From assembly GCF_947179165.1 (NCBI RefSeq), contig NC_077246.1:67620921-67684920 (forward strand): a stretch of DNA of 64,000 bases, written 5' to 3'. Under the pieces are notes generated by a model. That model saw only the letters and a program-made list of their open reading frames with translations, made no database searches and was not told the origin of the DNA. The stretch's first letter is position 1, and each line of letters begins with the position of its first letter. Shown here in pieces: positions 37,418 through 49,656 of the stretch. This DNA is from Solanum dulcamara (Eukaryota > Streptophyta > Magnoliopsida > Solanales > Solanaceae). The position numbers were made by a program, and so were the translations under genes.

Positions 37418-38099
37418 TAGGGGTGTTCAAAATCAAACCGTAATCAATAAGCCAATCACAAAATTGGCTTACTAGCTTATTGGTATTGAGTTGTCGAATA
37501 AACGATTGGGGAATGAATAATTTTTTTATAATTAACGGCTTATTGGTGTGGAGGCGGATTATTCAATTTTCTTATCGGGTAAACAACCGTTAATCTGTTA
37601 AGACTATCATACCTACACTTTTATTTTAGGTATATTAGCTTCATTTAATATTTTACCATAATATATAAGAGTAATCATATATTTTTCCTTTGTTTATCGT
37701 AACTCCAAAAGGCAAAAGCCGTAAAATCAGAAAAACTTATTTACTTTTCTATAATTATATAATTTGCCTTCAAGAATAGAGAGCAAGTCAACAAACTCAA
37801 AAAAATACTAAAGTTTTAAAAAGGTAAAGACGTAAAGAAGTCCCTACTCATTGCATTTAAAATAGTGAAAATAAGTCATCTTTTTTATAAGTTGCGTTCA
37901 TTGAAAAAAATATACCATAAAAATTAATTAGAGGTTAATCGATACACTGCCTGATAACCGTTTGATAATTGCTAATCCATTAACAAACTAACTGATATCT
38001 TATAAGTTAGCTAGCGAATTAATAAATTTAAAAATCGATATTCAATAGGCCAAACCGTTAAATAAAATTATCTGTCCAATCCACCGATAAGCAACCCTA
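37418..38099. mobile_element. hAT-like non-autonomous element 2
   Basis: It begins TAGGGGTGTTCAAAATC and ends GATAAGCAACCCTA. The flanks ACTACATT (37410-37417) and ACTACACT (38100-38107) match at 7 of 8 positions, a good hAT target duplication. The interior is AT-rich with CTTATTGG / CCAATAAG-type internal inverted blocks. It has no transposase frame. Confidence 0.65.
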
Positions 38100-38109
38100 A
38101 CTACACTAG

Positions 38110-39120
38110 TTGCACCAAAAATTACACCAAACTATAAAAATAAATATAAAATAGCAGAAACTACAAAATCATACCTCTAATTTCTAAATATGAGTTCCCA
38201 CTAATTTTCTTTCATTTCATAGTTCCCGTCTAATCTAACAAATAAGAATTCGATAAATATTTAAACTACCAAACCAATTCATTACATACTTAAACATACA
38301 CACTCACAATAGGCATTCCAGTATTTATATATATCACGAGCGATACAAAAATATATTAAATAATCTCTTTCAATAATCAAGAAATAAGAGATCTTTTTTT
38401 TACGGAAAATGGTAAAAAATGTCTTTAAATTATGTAAAATAAATAAAAATGTCATTTATTTATAGTTTGGTTAAAAAATATCTCTATTATTGCTAAATGG
38501 GTTAAAATCCCTTTTTCGAATAAATATTTTATTTCTTTTCTTTTTAAACGTAGTTTGTTCCTAATAAAAAGACCCCTTTAAAGAATAAGGACATTTTTGA
38601 TCTATTAAGTAATAATAAAGATATTTTTGGACAAAAATATTGACGATAATGACCTTTTTGGACCAGATTATAAACGAAATACATTTCTATTTATTTGACA
38701 TAGTTTAAAAATATTTTAAACCATTTTTTAAATCTTTTTTATTATCTCAAACTAGAAGGAAACTTTTGGAATAATACATAAATATGTACTCTTAAATTGG
38801 ATTCAGCTAACAACTATGATATATAATTTTAGTAGTGCACAGATAGACACTTTAATTTTTTGAAACTTAAAAAAATAGACATATTTGTGTTACATGATAA
38901 TTTTGTGTCATACACGATTTTCTATGTGTATTGTGCCACGTAAGATATGTATGACTACTTATTTAATTTTATATAAGTTAAAGTACCTACTTATATATAT
39001 TTAAAATTAGAGATAAAAAAATCAAATTAACAATCATATTTATTGCAGCGAAAACTTTTTGTAATTAAAGCAAAACCAAGTATATGTATATGTAAAACTA
39101 TAAACTATAAAATGATGATA
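38110..39120. other. Spacer upstream of the PUX7-like gene
   Basis: AT-rich DNA without a recognised gene. The proximal promoter and leader of the PUX7-like gene probably lie at its right end and up to 39266. I see no clear TATA box that I would assign. Confidence 0.5.
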
Positions 39121-39266
39121 GTATTTCCTTTTTCTGAGCCGCAGGAAACGAACAGATCGGAGTGTTGCTGAAGAAATCTGCATAAGGGTAAAATTTTTTC
39201 ACAATTAGGGTTTCTGTTTTTCTCTTTCTAAATAGTTGCCGCCGGAAAATTGAATACAGAGAAGCC

Positions 39267-42200
39267 ATGGACGACGTAATGTCGGCGTCGGACCAGCAGA
39301 TGTTAGTTTCTTCTTTCCTCGAAATCGCCGTTGGTCAAACCGCCGATACTGCCCGACAATTCCTCCAGGTTTCAAAATTTTCAATTTCTAGACTTGCTTT
39401 AATATAACAATGCATGTGTTTTGCTGTATATGGTTATTGATTGTAGCAGATCCGGTATTTAACTCTCAGGCTATGGCTGTGGACTAGTGTGCGATTTGAA
39501 CTTTTTTATTTTTACTATATTTGAAGTCCAAGTTGAAGGTTTTGGGTTCTAATTGCTTTAGGAGAGTTAAAGTTGTATGTTTTCAGCATTATCGTGCTGA
39601 GATATAGAATTAATCAATTTGAGCTATAGTTTTTGTTCTTTGAGTTCTTTTAATTCAAAGATTCGAGCTTTATAAAGAGGAATTTATTTATAAAAAGAAG
39701 ATTCGAGCTTTGTGAAAGACAATGTTGGTTATATATGGCTTTGGAGTGACACCATTATAGCTCTATGGCCCAGAAAATTAGCTTAAAATTGGTTGAAGTT
39801 GGATCAGATATTGTTTTATTTTGTTCTTGACCTGCAAGTTTATGATATGTTTTTAGTTTGAATTAGATTATGGCTTCAGGCTCGTAGAAAGAAAAGAACA
39901 GAGTTAATAGTTTGAATGTATACAAATTTGAAATTTGGAATAATAATCAATGATCATATTATTTAAAATAGCAATGGAATCGATAAAGCTAGCACCTTTG
40001 GGCTAAGTTGCGCGGACTCTTCATTTTTGCTGCCGCACCCACGAGACAGGTGTGGGTGCGGGATACGTGTGGGATTCGGTTAACCCACATCAGATACTTT
40101 AACCAATAGTCCATGGACAAATTTGGGGGAAAATTGAGATTTTGATAAAAGATAAAATAGATTTAAGACATGAGTTATGACATACTTTTAATAGTATAAT
40201 CCTTTTGTCTCTTTTTTAGCTTTTCCTCTTCGTTGCTTCATGTTTCAAGCCGAACAGAGACATGCTAAATATTCAAGCGATTGTGTTCCGACTTTTGGTA
40301 GATAGTAGCAATGATCTATAGGGAGAGTTGGTGGAAAGTCTTGAATGACTTTCTTTTTCTTTTCTAAGGGGAAGAATATCTTATCTTTATAACTATATTT
40401 TTATAATATTGAATATTTTTAGTCGAATACCCGCACCTGTATCCATACTTGGATTCGTATGCCCGAATCTTAAAATTTAGATTTTTCCGATTCCGACTCT
40501 CGGATTTGCATCCGTCTCGGACACCCGCACCCGAGTCTGAGCAGCTTAGCCTTTGGGGCACTAGTCAAGGATGTGTATGTAGTCGTGGTGCATGCGGCCT
40601 TCAGGACATAACCATTATGATAAATTGAAAAATTAGCACCTTTGGGGCCTAGTATGTTATGATAATAAAGAAACGTGGTCTTCTTTTATTCGGAAAGTCT
40701 TGTGATAGTATGCCCAATTATATGTTCTATCTGTTTCTTGTTTCTAATACATGAGATGATGTCAATCTTGTGGAAGTTTTATGAATTTAGGGGTTTCTTT
40801 TTGTTTGGCACATGTTCAACTTTTAGGAAAGGAGGTGGATGAGAGTTGGTACATTAGATTTCATACTTTTTTGAGCTGTTATAACAATTGAGCTCTTCCC
40901 TTTGTCGGATCTTCTGATTCTATAGCACACAAGTTAATTTCGTCAAGCTTTGCCGGCAACTTATTTTGTGATCTTTTAGTTGTTGGGTATGGAGATATAT
41001 CTATTTTGTGTATTGGTAATAACACGAGTCCATGGGTGAAAAAGTAAGCAGATAATGAAATGCCGAGTAGGTACTGATGGCATTGAACCTTTCCTTGATT
41101 TTGGCTCTTGTTGCATCTTGTTTTCATCTGGGGCCTATGCTGAATTGAGTCATGATGCAATCGAAATTGGCGATTTTTCACCATTTTTGGTAAACTTTTA
41201 GGGCCTAGTTTCTTAATGGCGGTGATTGCAAAATTTTCTGCACTTGCAGGCAACAAGCTGGAAGCTTGATGAAGCAATTCAGCTTTTCTACATCGGAAAT
41301 GAGGGTGGGGCAGCAGCATCTTTTAATTCTCCACAATTGGGAAATGATGCACTTCTTGGTGATCCGAGCTTGAGGTATTTTGAATATAGATACCCTATGA
41401 TCTTTCTATTTTAGTTATTCTTTTGTCCTTTTTATTTACTCTTTGTATTTTTGCAATTTTTTCCTTGCTTATGATCCAGTGGATCTGTGAATGACTCGGC
41501 AGACAACAACTTGGTAAAAGGCGATGGAGATGATGTACGTCCACCTTTACCTGTAAAAAGGGAAGCTCTTTATGACAATGCGGTACTATATGGGTATGCT
41601 GTTCAACTTTTCATGCTTCTAAATCTCTACTCTTTTTTTTTTTTTTTTTTACATTCTCCTGTTTTACCGGGAGCGGTTTGGGGTCTTTCTTGCCATCTCT
41701 TGCAATATCTGGAGTGTGAGTCCATGCTGTAGTTGTACATGCATTTAGATATTGGAAACTGTGAATTGACTGTCTTAACAAAGAATACTTATGGTCGTGT
41801 GCATTGCTAATCTGTACTATTTTGCTGTTTCATTTTCTAATTTTTTTTTCTGAAGGATGTTTCCTCCCCTTTCATTTGTACCTTTTTTTTTTGTTTAATT
41901 GATTTTTGTGTGTGCTTTAGTTCTTCGGGAATGGGAGGTTCATCACGTGAACCTCGTCTAGTCGTTCCCTTCCGCAACTTTGAGGAGGAAATGAAGCATC
42001 CGGGAGTCTGGGAGGCAGAGAAACGTTCTACTTCTACAGCAGATACTGCTCAAGACAATCTTGCTTCTTTGTATCGTCCTCCTTTTGCCTTGATGTACCA
42101 CGGGTCTTTTGAGAAGGTAAGTGGACCTTATCAATGAAAGATTTGTTCTCAGTTTCTTGCTTCAGTAAATAGTTCATTTGTTTCTGTGGTGATTTTTCTC

Positions 42201-45200
42201 GCTATTGTTTCTCTTGCAAGGATTTCTCTGGGTTTATACATCTGAAATTTATGTGGGGTGTGTTCTGGCAGTTGTTAAGTAGACAGGTGGAAAATTTATA
42301 TGTTACCCAAAGAATCTATAATGTTGCATTTCAAAACTCAAAACTAACTAGTAACAGAAGTTTCACAACTTGTGATGATGTTGGTTACATGTGTTCCTTT
42401 GATCATGTTAGAGGGATAACAATGTAAATTGAGATGTTGTTGGGTTTGGCTTTCGGAGATGTTAGATATCAAATTTTCTTCTTATTATGCTTCTAGCATT
42501 GCTTCTTTACTTCTTATTTTATCCTGGTTATCGTATTCTCTTACTAGTAACTAGTTAAGTGTAGGTGCTTTGGATGTGTGTATCGCGTTAATTAATAATA
42601 AGTGTGGATAAAAAGAACAAATTTATTGTGTGTATGTTATATTATTAAGTACAAAACTTTTTCAAAATATCGTAAAATTTTTAAGATAAAAAATGACCTT
42701 AAAGGAACATGATAGCTGGAATCTTAGTATTTCAGTTGACTATCTGAACTTTCACCATGTTGGCGAGGGTTCGATTTCCCATCTCCTCCCTTTTTTTTAC
42801 CTTTCCCTGTCCCCCCCCCCCCCCCCCCCCCCTCTTTTTTTTTAAATGATAACTCACCATCACACTAACAATTAAGGAGAAAAAAAAACTAAAAATTACC
42901 TTTTAACTTTATTATTTGTCTCTACCTTCAATGTTTATTCACATCTTCTTTTTTTTATAACCTCCTCCATAAAATCCCTCTCTTCTTCATTAAAGAATAG
43001 CCCCTCTCCAATAAAATATAGCCCTCCTTCCTTATTTTTCATATCTCTTGTTTTCCTTTTAATTTTTTTTAATTATTTCTTGTCAAGGTCTAAATACATA
43101 GTTTTGTACAGTGTATTTATATTCTTGCACATTGTTATAAAAAAAGTTTAACAGACTTTTCAAGAATCATGATTTGAGCTAGCAAGCTTATATTCAATGT
43201 TAATTTGGCCCTTATTTCTTCTAAATTTGGAAGGGAAAGTGCAAATCTTTGACAGAAAGTCTTAACCCAAAAACAATTACATGAACTACTTCCTACAATC
43301 AATTTGCAGTACAAAATTGAAAGATTCCAAGAATTGTGACATGCTCAAGATACAATTGATCACAATTGAACTGCTCAACATAATTAAAGACACTACAAGC
43401 AGTTTCATTAACAACCAAAATTAGAGATTTGTGTGTATAAGAAGAGCTTCGAGAGAGAAATCAGAGACCTGGGTCTCTTCATTTGCAGATGAGAGAATGA
43501 AAGACTTGGGGTAGAAATATCTATTATTTCATTTATTTTTTAATTAGGTGAGAAAATAATATTATTTTAAGTTTACATGGATTGACACATCAGATTAAAA
43601 TCTTATTTGGACAGAGCGTGTATACCGCTACTGAAGTTAGATATATCAAGGGGGGTAAATAGTTTTAATTATCCTTGTTTGAGGGGGGTAATTAAGACTC
43701 CTCATTGTATAGGTGTGCATTTAATAATGTGTGTCAAGTTTAGTTTTTTTTAACTATTATAATTATATATAGATAAAATTTTAATGATTTTAAAGAGATT
43801 TATTTAAGGTAAAATTTTAATGATTCTGAAGTTCTAAATTTTAGGAATTTCTACATAATTCAAATAAGGAGAAATTTAGTAAGAAATTTTTTAGTTGTTT
43901 TTAATTTCAAAATATCAAGAAAATATTAAATTACAATCTTGTCTATTGTAGAGTCTTTTAATGAAGGGCAAAAAGTTCAATCAACATTTCTAAGTATTTC
44001 ATACTTTTAATATAATATAGATAGGCTATCATGGGGTCTATGCATTCCTCTCTTTTGTTCTTTTTTTTTTGGTTGGTTAAAGAGTGTTTGCATTATTATA
44101 ATTACTTATCAAAAAAAGAAGTGTGTTTGCATTAATAACTAAAAAGCACCACCATGTACAACAAATATACTAAAGTAGGAAGTCTTACAAAAACAAGTGA
44201 CTTTCTATAAACAGCAGCCTACTATCTGTACAAAAGGGGATATTTTGAAGCTTCAAAATTCGAGAAAGTAGGATACTGTTAGGGTAAGTAGGAAGTCTTA
44301 CAAAAACAAGTGACTTTCTGGAAACAGCAGCCTACTATCTGTACGAATGGGGATATTTTGAAGTGCCAAAAGTCAAAAAAGTAGGATACTGTTAGGATTT
44401 ATGAAATGGGGTGATTTGTTCTTTCTAAAAAGAAAAACTTAGTTGAACAGCAATCTTTATTAATGTTCTGGAGGGCTGTACTAGTTTTACTGCATTGAAT
44501 TGATTCTTAATCCATCTGTCTTATGCTCATCAAACTGGTTGTTTTAAACTGTGGAAAGGAACAATCTTGCGTGTCAATGGTTGCCATCTCTTGTTTTAAC
44601 CTTTTGCGTCGTACATTATTATATTTTCGCCAAGGGAGGACATTACTACTTTGCTGTGTTCCTTTGTTGGATATTGTTACACTGAAATCTGAATCATATG
44701 TAATTACAGGCGAAAGATGCTGCTAGAGCGCAAAATAAATGGCTCTTGGTGAATATGCAATCCACGCGAGAATTCAGCTCACATATGGTATATCTCATGA
44801 CATCTCCCCCTCTAAACAAAGATATTGGGAACATAGTGGCTGATTCAATAGAATCTTCTCCTTTTTATGTTTGTGACTCACTTTTGGTTTGTGTAACATG
44901 CTTTTGAAGCTTAACCGAGACACTTGGGCTAATGAGGCTGTTGCTCAGACTATCAAAAGTAACTTCATCTTCTGGCAGGTTGGCGCTCTTTCTTTCTTTT
45001 AAACCACTCCCCCTGTTTCAATTTGTTTGTCTGGTTTTGACTTGGCATGGAGTTAAGAAAGTAAAAAAGTCTTTTTAATCTTATAGTCTTAAATTAAAGA
45101 TATGTAGAATGTGTGAAAATGTCCTTTAATCTTGTGGTCTTAAATGTGCCATGTGGAAAGTTAGAACTAAAGAGTTGCCAAAAATGGAAAGAGGCATTCT

Positions 45201-48200
45201 TTTTGAAATGTACGAAAAAGGAAAGTAAGACAAACAAATTGAAACAGAGGGAGTGGTTTGGTAGTCAGAATTGCATGCAGTTTTACCAGTGTGCCTTATC
45301 TTTTATTTGTTTTACATTAATCTAGGACTTGTTTATGGCACTGACCTTTTGACAATGTTGCCGTTATGTCTAACTTAGTACATTTGCTAGATATTCTCTA
45401 GAGGTCACTAGAGTTGTTAGAACTTCTTGTGCTGAAGTCTGTTAGAAATTTGGCTCTGTATGTTGTCATGTTAGACGACATCAATTGAATCTTTGGTTTT
45501 GAAAGAAAGAAAAAGCACAAGAGACTATGGTTGTGTTCGGTATGAAGGAAAATGGTTTCCATGGAAAATTTTGAGCAACCGAACACACCTTATATACATA
45601 CTTTTCCACATGCAATGCTAATGTGCCTGACTAAAGTGCCAGGTTTTGTGGTATTACTATCCTCTCTTAGTTTGAAATACATGAGCTTCTTTAGCCTTGA
45701 GCTTGGACAGGGGAAGGAAGCAGGGAAAAATATGGTTCCACACTCGCTCAAAGGAGCAGATGGCATGCAGTCCTTACACTTCTGAAGGTGCCTGGGTAAA
45801 TGGTTGGAATAGATTGAGGACACAATCCCAAATACATTTTTGACAACTTTGACGCCATAGCTAGCAGCTAGAAATATGAAGACCAATCGGTATATAAGTT
45901 TGATGTTAGTCTGGCTTCCAAGTGAAACCGTAATGGACTAGCCTACATGGTAAGATATAAGAGTTAAAAGTTCTTGAGAGAACTTGGAAACAGTTATTAG
46001 TGTAACTTTTAACTAACAGACTAGCCTCTTTGGATAAATTTAAAAAGTGCTTATAAGCACTTGGTTTTAAGCTAAAATGATAAAAATAAGCCAAAAGCTA
46101 AAAGCCAATCCAAACAGGCTCTAAATGGACCTATAAACTGTTCCATTGAGAGTGAAAAGTTTCTATTTATATATCCATGCTGAACATCTGGCCTGTAGAA
46201 TCTGTGTCACAATCTTGGGTTTGTACTTGCAAGAGCTTATGGAGAAGACACAAATGATAAAGCAGGCAGTCTCCTTTTTTCTACTTGGGGTGATGTTCTG
46301 AAGGGGATACTAAGTTACTGTCATTTTACTGGAAGTCCCCAAAGGGCTACATTACTCCTGTCATCTTATTGGCTGCATGATCCTGAAAGTAGTTGCTTGA
46401 TTACTTCTGTGTTTTCCCTTCTTTTTTTTTTTTAAATTGGAGTTGGAATAGGTAAAACTCTGAAAAATGTCTTTTCTTATTTCACCCACTGGTCGGTTTG
46501 CTTGTTTGCATGCAGGTGTATGATGATACTGAGGAGGGCAGCAAAGTTTGCACATACTACAAGTTAGATTCTATGCCTGTCGTATTGGTAATTGATCCTA
46601 TAACAGGTCAGAAGATGCGTTCCTGGCGTGGAATGGTTCAGCCAGAAACTTTGCTAGAGGTTTGTAGTTGTTCCTTTACCTTGTTCTATTTGCCTACACA
46701 AGTTGTAGGAGTTGAGTAACTTTTTGTGTTTATAGCAATCTAATACAACTGAGGGGAACGGGTATATTGTATTCTGATGCAGGATCTCCTATCCTTCATG
46801 GATGCTAGCCCCTCAGAATATCATGTTAATCTATCTCATAAACGACTCAGAGAAACTCCTCAAGCACCTCGTCAAGCTCAACCTCAACCACAGCCTCAGC
46901 CTCAGCCTCAGCCTCAGGGTAAGTTTCTGTTTTTCTGATGCTGTTTAGTCGGGTTATACAAAGAAAAAGGTTTCAGTATTTTTGGAAGAGCTATATATTG
47001 CAAAGGCAAAGTGAAACTTTTCGGTGAGGTGACACTCACCACTACAAACATACCGAGTGTAGTTTCACAAAGGTGGGGTCTACAAGTTCATAATATGGCC
47101 TCGAAACACTGTAAAGAGATCACTACATTTTTTGAAGTCTCTATGTCATTCATCTTGATTTAAACCTTATCATGCAATGGAGTTGCATCTGCAGACCACC
47201 TCAGCCTAATTCATGAATGCAAAGTGTATATAGCTTACCTTGATATAGATTAAGGAGTTACTTGTCTTGACCAGTAACCACATTGGACATATCTCAAGTT
47301 GATAACCGCAACCTCCACCCAATAAAAAATAGAAATGAATTGAAATATAAATAGGCAGATGCCTACTCAATCCAGATGGAATCTCATTTATAACGCTTTG
47401 TTTTGTGCAGATGAAATTGGAGAAGAGGATGAAGAACTACAACGAGCATTGGAAGCCTCTATGGAAGGAATAGAAGATCCTGGTTCAGTTGCCTCTAAAG
47501 AGACTAATGAAGCCAGTGATGATGTAAAAGAGGAGCACTTGATAAAGAAGCCTTCTTATCCTCCTTTACCTGAAGAACCCAAGGTTGACAGGAACCTCCT
47601 CTGCAGAGTTGCAATTCGCTTTCCTGATGGACGCAGGCTTCAAAGAAATTTCTTACGAACTGACTCAATTAAGGTAACTCTAATTTTCCTTGTTTTCTAG
47701 AACTGATGCCTCTCAAGTTTGGCTTGTGGTTTATTCTGATTTGATCTCTTAACTTATCGGCTTTGTGCATATAGAGAAATAAATTTCTTTTCAATTAGTT
47801 CAGCATATGATATTTACATTTAACAGGAGTTGAATCTCCCAAGCTCACGAGGATACGGCGTCTTAGTTAGATTTAGTATTTATCCATGTAATACAAGAAA
47901 ACTAAACTTCATCTGATAAAAAGCATGATACTCTTTAATAATGTAGTGATTTCCTTGTTCTTTTGACACTATTTGTATACCAAAGATTATTTGAAGTCTC
48001 TTGGAATGCAGTTGACTTATGCTGTCTTTTCTCTTTTCAGCTGTTATGGTCCTTTTGTTCTACTCAGTTTGAGGAAGCTGAGACAAGGCCATTCAAATTC
48101 ACGCAAGCTATTCCAGGCGCATCAAAGTTTTTGGAGTACGATAACAACATAACATTTGAGGAATCCGGTCTTGCCAATTCTATTATTTCATTCACTTGGG

Positions 48201-48205
48201 AGTGA
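39267..48205 (+). CDS. PUX7: Plant UBX domain-containing protein, PUX7-like
   Basis: Ten exons: 39267-39368, 41250-41374, 41480-41593, 41921-42116, 44710-44787, 44910-44978, 46516-46659, 46783-46918, 47411-47673 and 48041-48205. All introns are GT-AG and the frame closes to 463 residues, near the length I recall for Arabidopsis PUX7. Order: UBA-like domain (about 10-52), acidic linker, thioredoxin-like UAS domain (about 165-280, with WLLVNMQSTREFSSHMLNRD), a Pro-Gln repeat (about 309-320), a ubiquitin-interacting motif (EEDEELQRALEASM, near 326-340) and a C-terminal UBX domain (384-463). UBA-UAS-UBX proteins act as adaptors that bring ubiquitinated clients to the CDC48/p97 ATPase in cytosol and nucleus. 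The S3/S4 turn that is FPR in classical UBX domains reads AIPG here. Introns 4 and 6 hold repeats. Convergent with OEP37. Confidence 0.93.
42710..42841 (+). mobile_element. tRNA-derived SINE head with long C run
   Basis: TTTCAGTTGACTATC is a decayed box A and GAGGGTTCGATTTCCC (42764-42780) a good box B. A pyrimidine stretch follows, with 22 consecutive C at 42811-42832. The layout matches the minus-strand SINE at 28784-28860. It lies in intron 4 of the PUX7-like gene. Confidence 0.6.
44173..44398. repeat. 113-bp tandem duplication in PUX7 intron 4
   Basis: The unit starting AGTAGGAAGTCTTACAAAAA at 44174 recurs at 44287. Both units end in GTAGGATACTGTTAGG. A few substitutions separate the copies. 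Confidence 0.85.
45006..45254. mobile_element. MITE in PUX7 intron 6 (about 249 bp)
   Basis: The terminal inverted repeats are long and clear. The left end ACTCCCCCTGTTTCAATTTG, continuing TTTGTCT, matches the inverse complement of the right end AGACAAACAAATTGAAACAG, continuing AGGGAGT. The interior holds AATGTCCTTTAATCTTGTGG, also found at 3930. The ends are of the CTCCCTCYGTTTCAATTTGT type common in Solanaceae; the superfamily is not certain. Confidence 0.8.
46023..46124. mobile_element. Short MITE in PUX7 intron 6
   Basis: The left end AGCCTCTTTGGATAAATTTA mirrors the right end AGCCAATCCAAACAGGCTCT. About 100 bases are rich in AAGCTAAAAGC-type motifs. It resembles the larger 11137-11326 element in its GTTTGGATTGGC end. 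Confidence 0.6.
46879..46917 (+). repeat. Coding Pro-Gln repeat
   Basis: A CCTCAG/CCTCAA hexamer is repeated about six times in exon 8 of the PUX7-like gene and encodes alternating Pro and Gln between the UAS domain and the UIM. Hexamer slippage would change length without breaking the frame. The donor GTAAGT follows one base after the last unit. Confidence 0.9.
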
Positions 48206-48787
48206 ATGATGGATTTTATTTGTGGTTACTCAGCAAGGATGTCGATGCAAAGAGGGCTTGTTCCTACTGCTCGGGTGCTTTCTGCATTATCTACTTATTT
48301 AAGAAAAGAGAAAAAAAAGTTGTTTTCTGCCTTTCCTTTTTGCTGTTATTTTTCTTTCAAATATAGTATCTTGGCTTTGAAGTTGTATAAGATGGTATTA
48401 AGTTTGTACATTTTACTAAACATGTACATAATTATGATTAGTTCTTGGTGTCTTCTAGTCTTTACGTCTTGTCAATTTGGTTATCTTGACCATATGATGC
48501 TAATGTTTGTTTAGGCTGCTGCGTATTGCTTTGTTCGTGATAACTACAACAGGCTCTTTTGGCACCCTACAATAAGTGATTTTATCCCTTGTAAAAAGAA
48601 ACTGATTCTTGAATCCCAAAAAAAACAGCAAATCCAATTTATCGCAATCAATTAGTTAACATGTTAGTATTCTGAAATATGGGAAAATGCTTGTAAAACT
48701 ATCTGCCCTCAACTTCTCTTGTCTTAAAATACTGTTTTATGAATAGTAGTCGGAGAAGTACTAGAAGATTGCACAAAATGAGCTTTA

Positions 48788-48984
48788 AGGGGTTGTTTTG
48801 TACAAGGGACAGGATAATAATTTTGGGATAATATATTGGATTATTTTCTTATGTTTGGTTAGGGGCATTAGTTAGTCACATAATTATAATTATTATTGGT
48901 GGGGTAATTGATCCCATGAGATCTTCCAATCATGGAATAACTTTTAAAATTGTTTATTCCATTCCTCTACCAAACAACCCCTAG
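48788..48984. mobile_element. Palindromic MITE between PUX7 and OEP37
   Basis: The left end AAGGGGTTGTTTTGTA faces the right end ACCAAACAACCCCTA. Inner halves mirror as well (GGATAATAATTTTGGGATAA against TGGAATAACTTTTAAAATTG). About 195 bp, non-coding, in the 1.45-kb gap between the two convergent stop codons. Confidence 0.7.
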
Positions 48985-49656
48985 AGGCTGCGATTTGTAC
49001 CTTTTAAGAAGAGTATCACACAAAAATTGGCTTGAATTGTCACAATAAAACACCCCTCTCACGTTAAGTTACTAGATGTTATTTTCTTGTTCCTTTTTTG
49101 GAGCTCCATTGGTGGTTTCACTTTCATGAGGAAAATAGAAGTTTTTTCTTCTTGCACGTTCTCTGACTTGTGAATGGAAGAAAACATAAAAAGGAACACT
49201 TCAATCCTATTCAAGTGCCTTTAAGAGGTTAAAATGACCAATTTTAGCAATGATAATCCAAATTTATCAAGAATAGAGGATAGTGTTGTGCACTTTTGAA
49301 ACTAGAACAGAAGACAATATCAGAACATTTTATGACTGACCAAGTTAAGAAGCTTGAAACACAGGCTCAAATTTGTCCCTGAGGTGGCGGGACGAAAAAA
49401 CATAATAGAAAATTTACCAAAATCTCACCAATTGAAGGATCAGGGTTAATTGAGTGCAACACGATTGATTTAAAAGTAGTTGTTAAGCTTCAACTAGCAT
49501 ATATGAAAGTAACAACATAAATGAATTTGGTAGGAAGGTTCAGAATTTGCGACTGATAAAGACTTTTAGGCATGAAACATCCATATTTGCACTGTAAAAC
49601 AACTATCTTGATACAGCAGGGTAAGAGAGAGTGGGGTCTTAGTATGTCATCATAGT

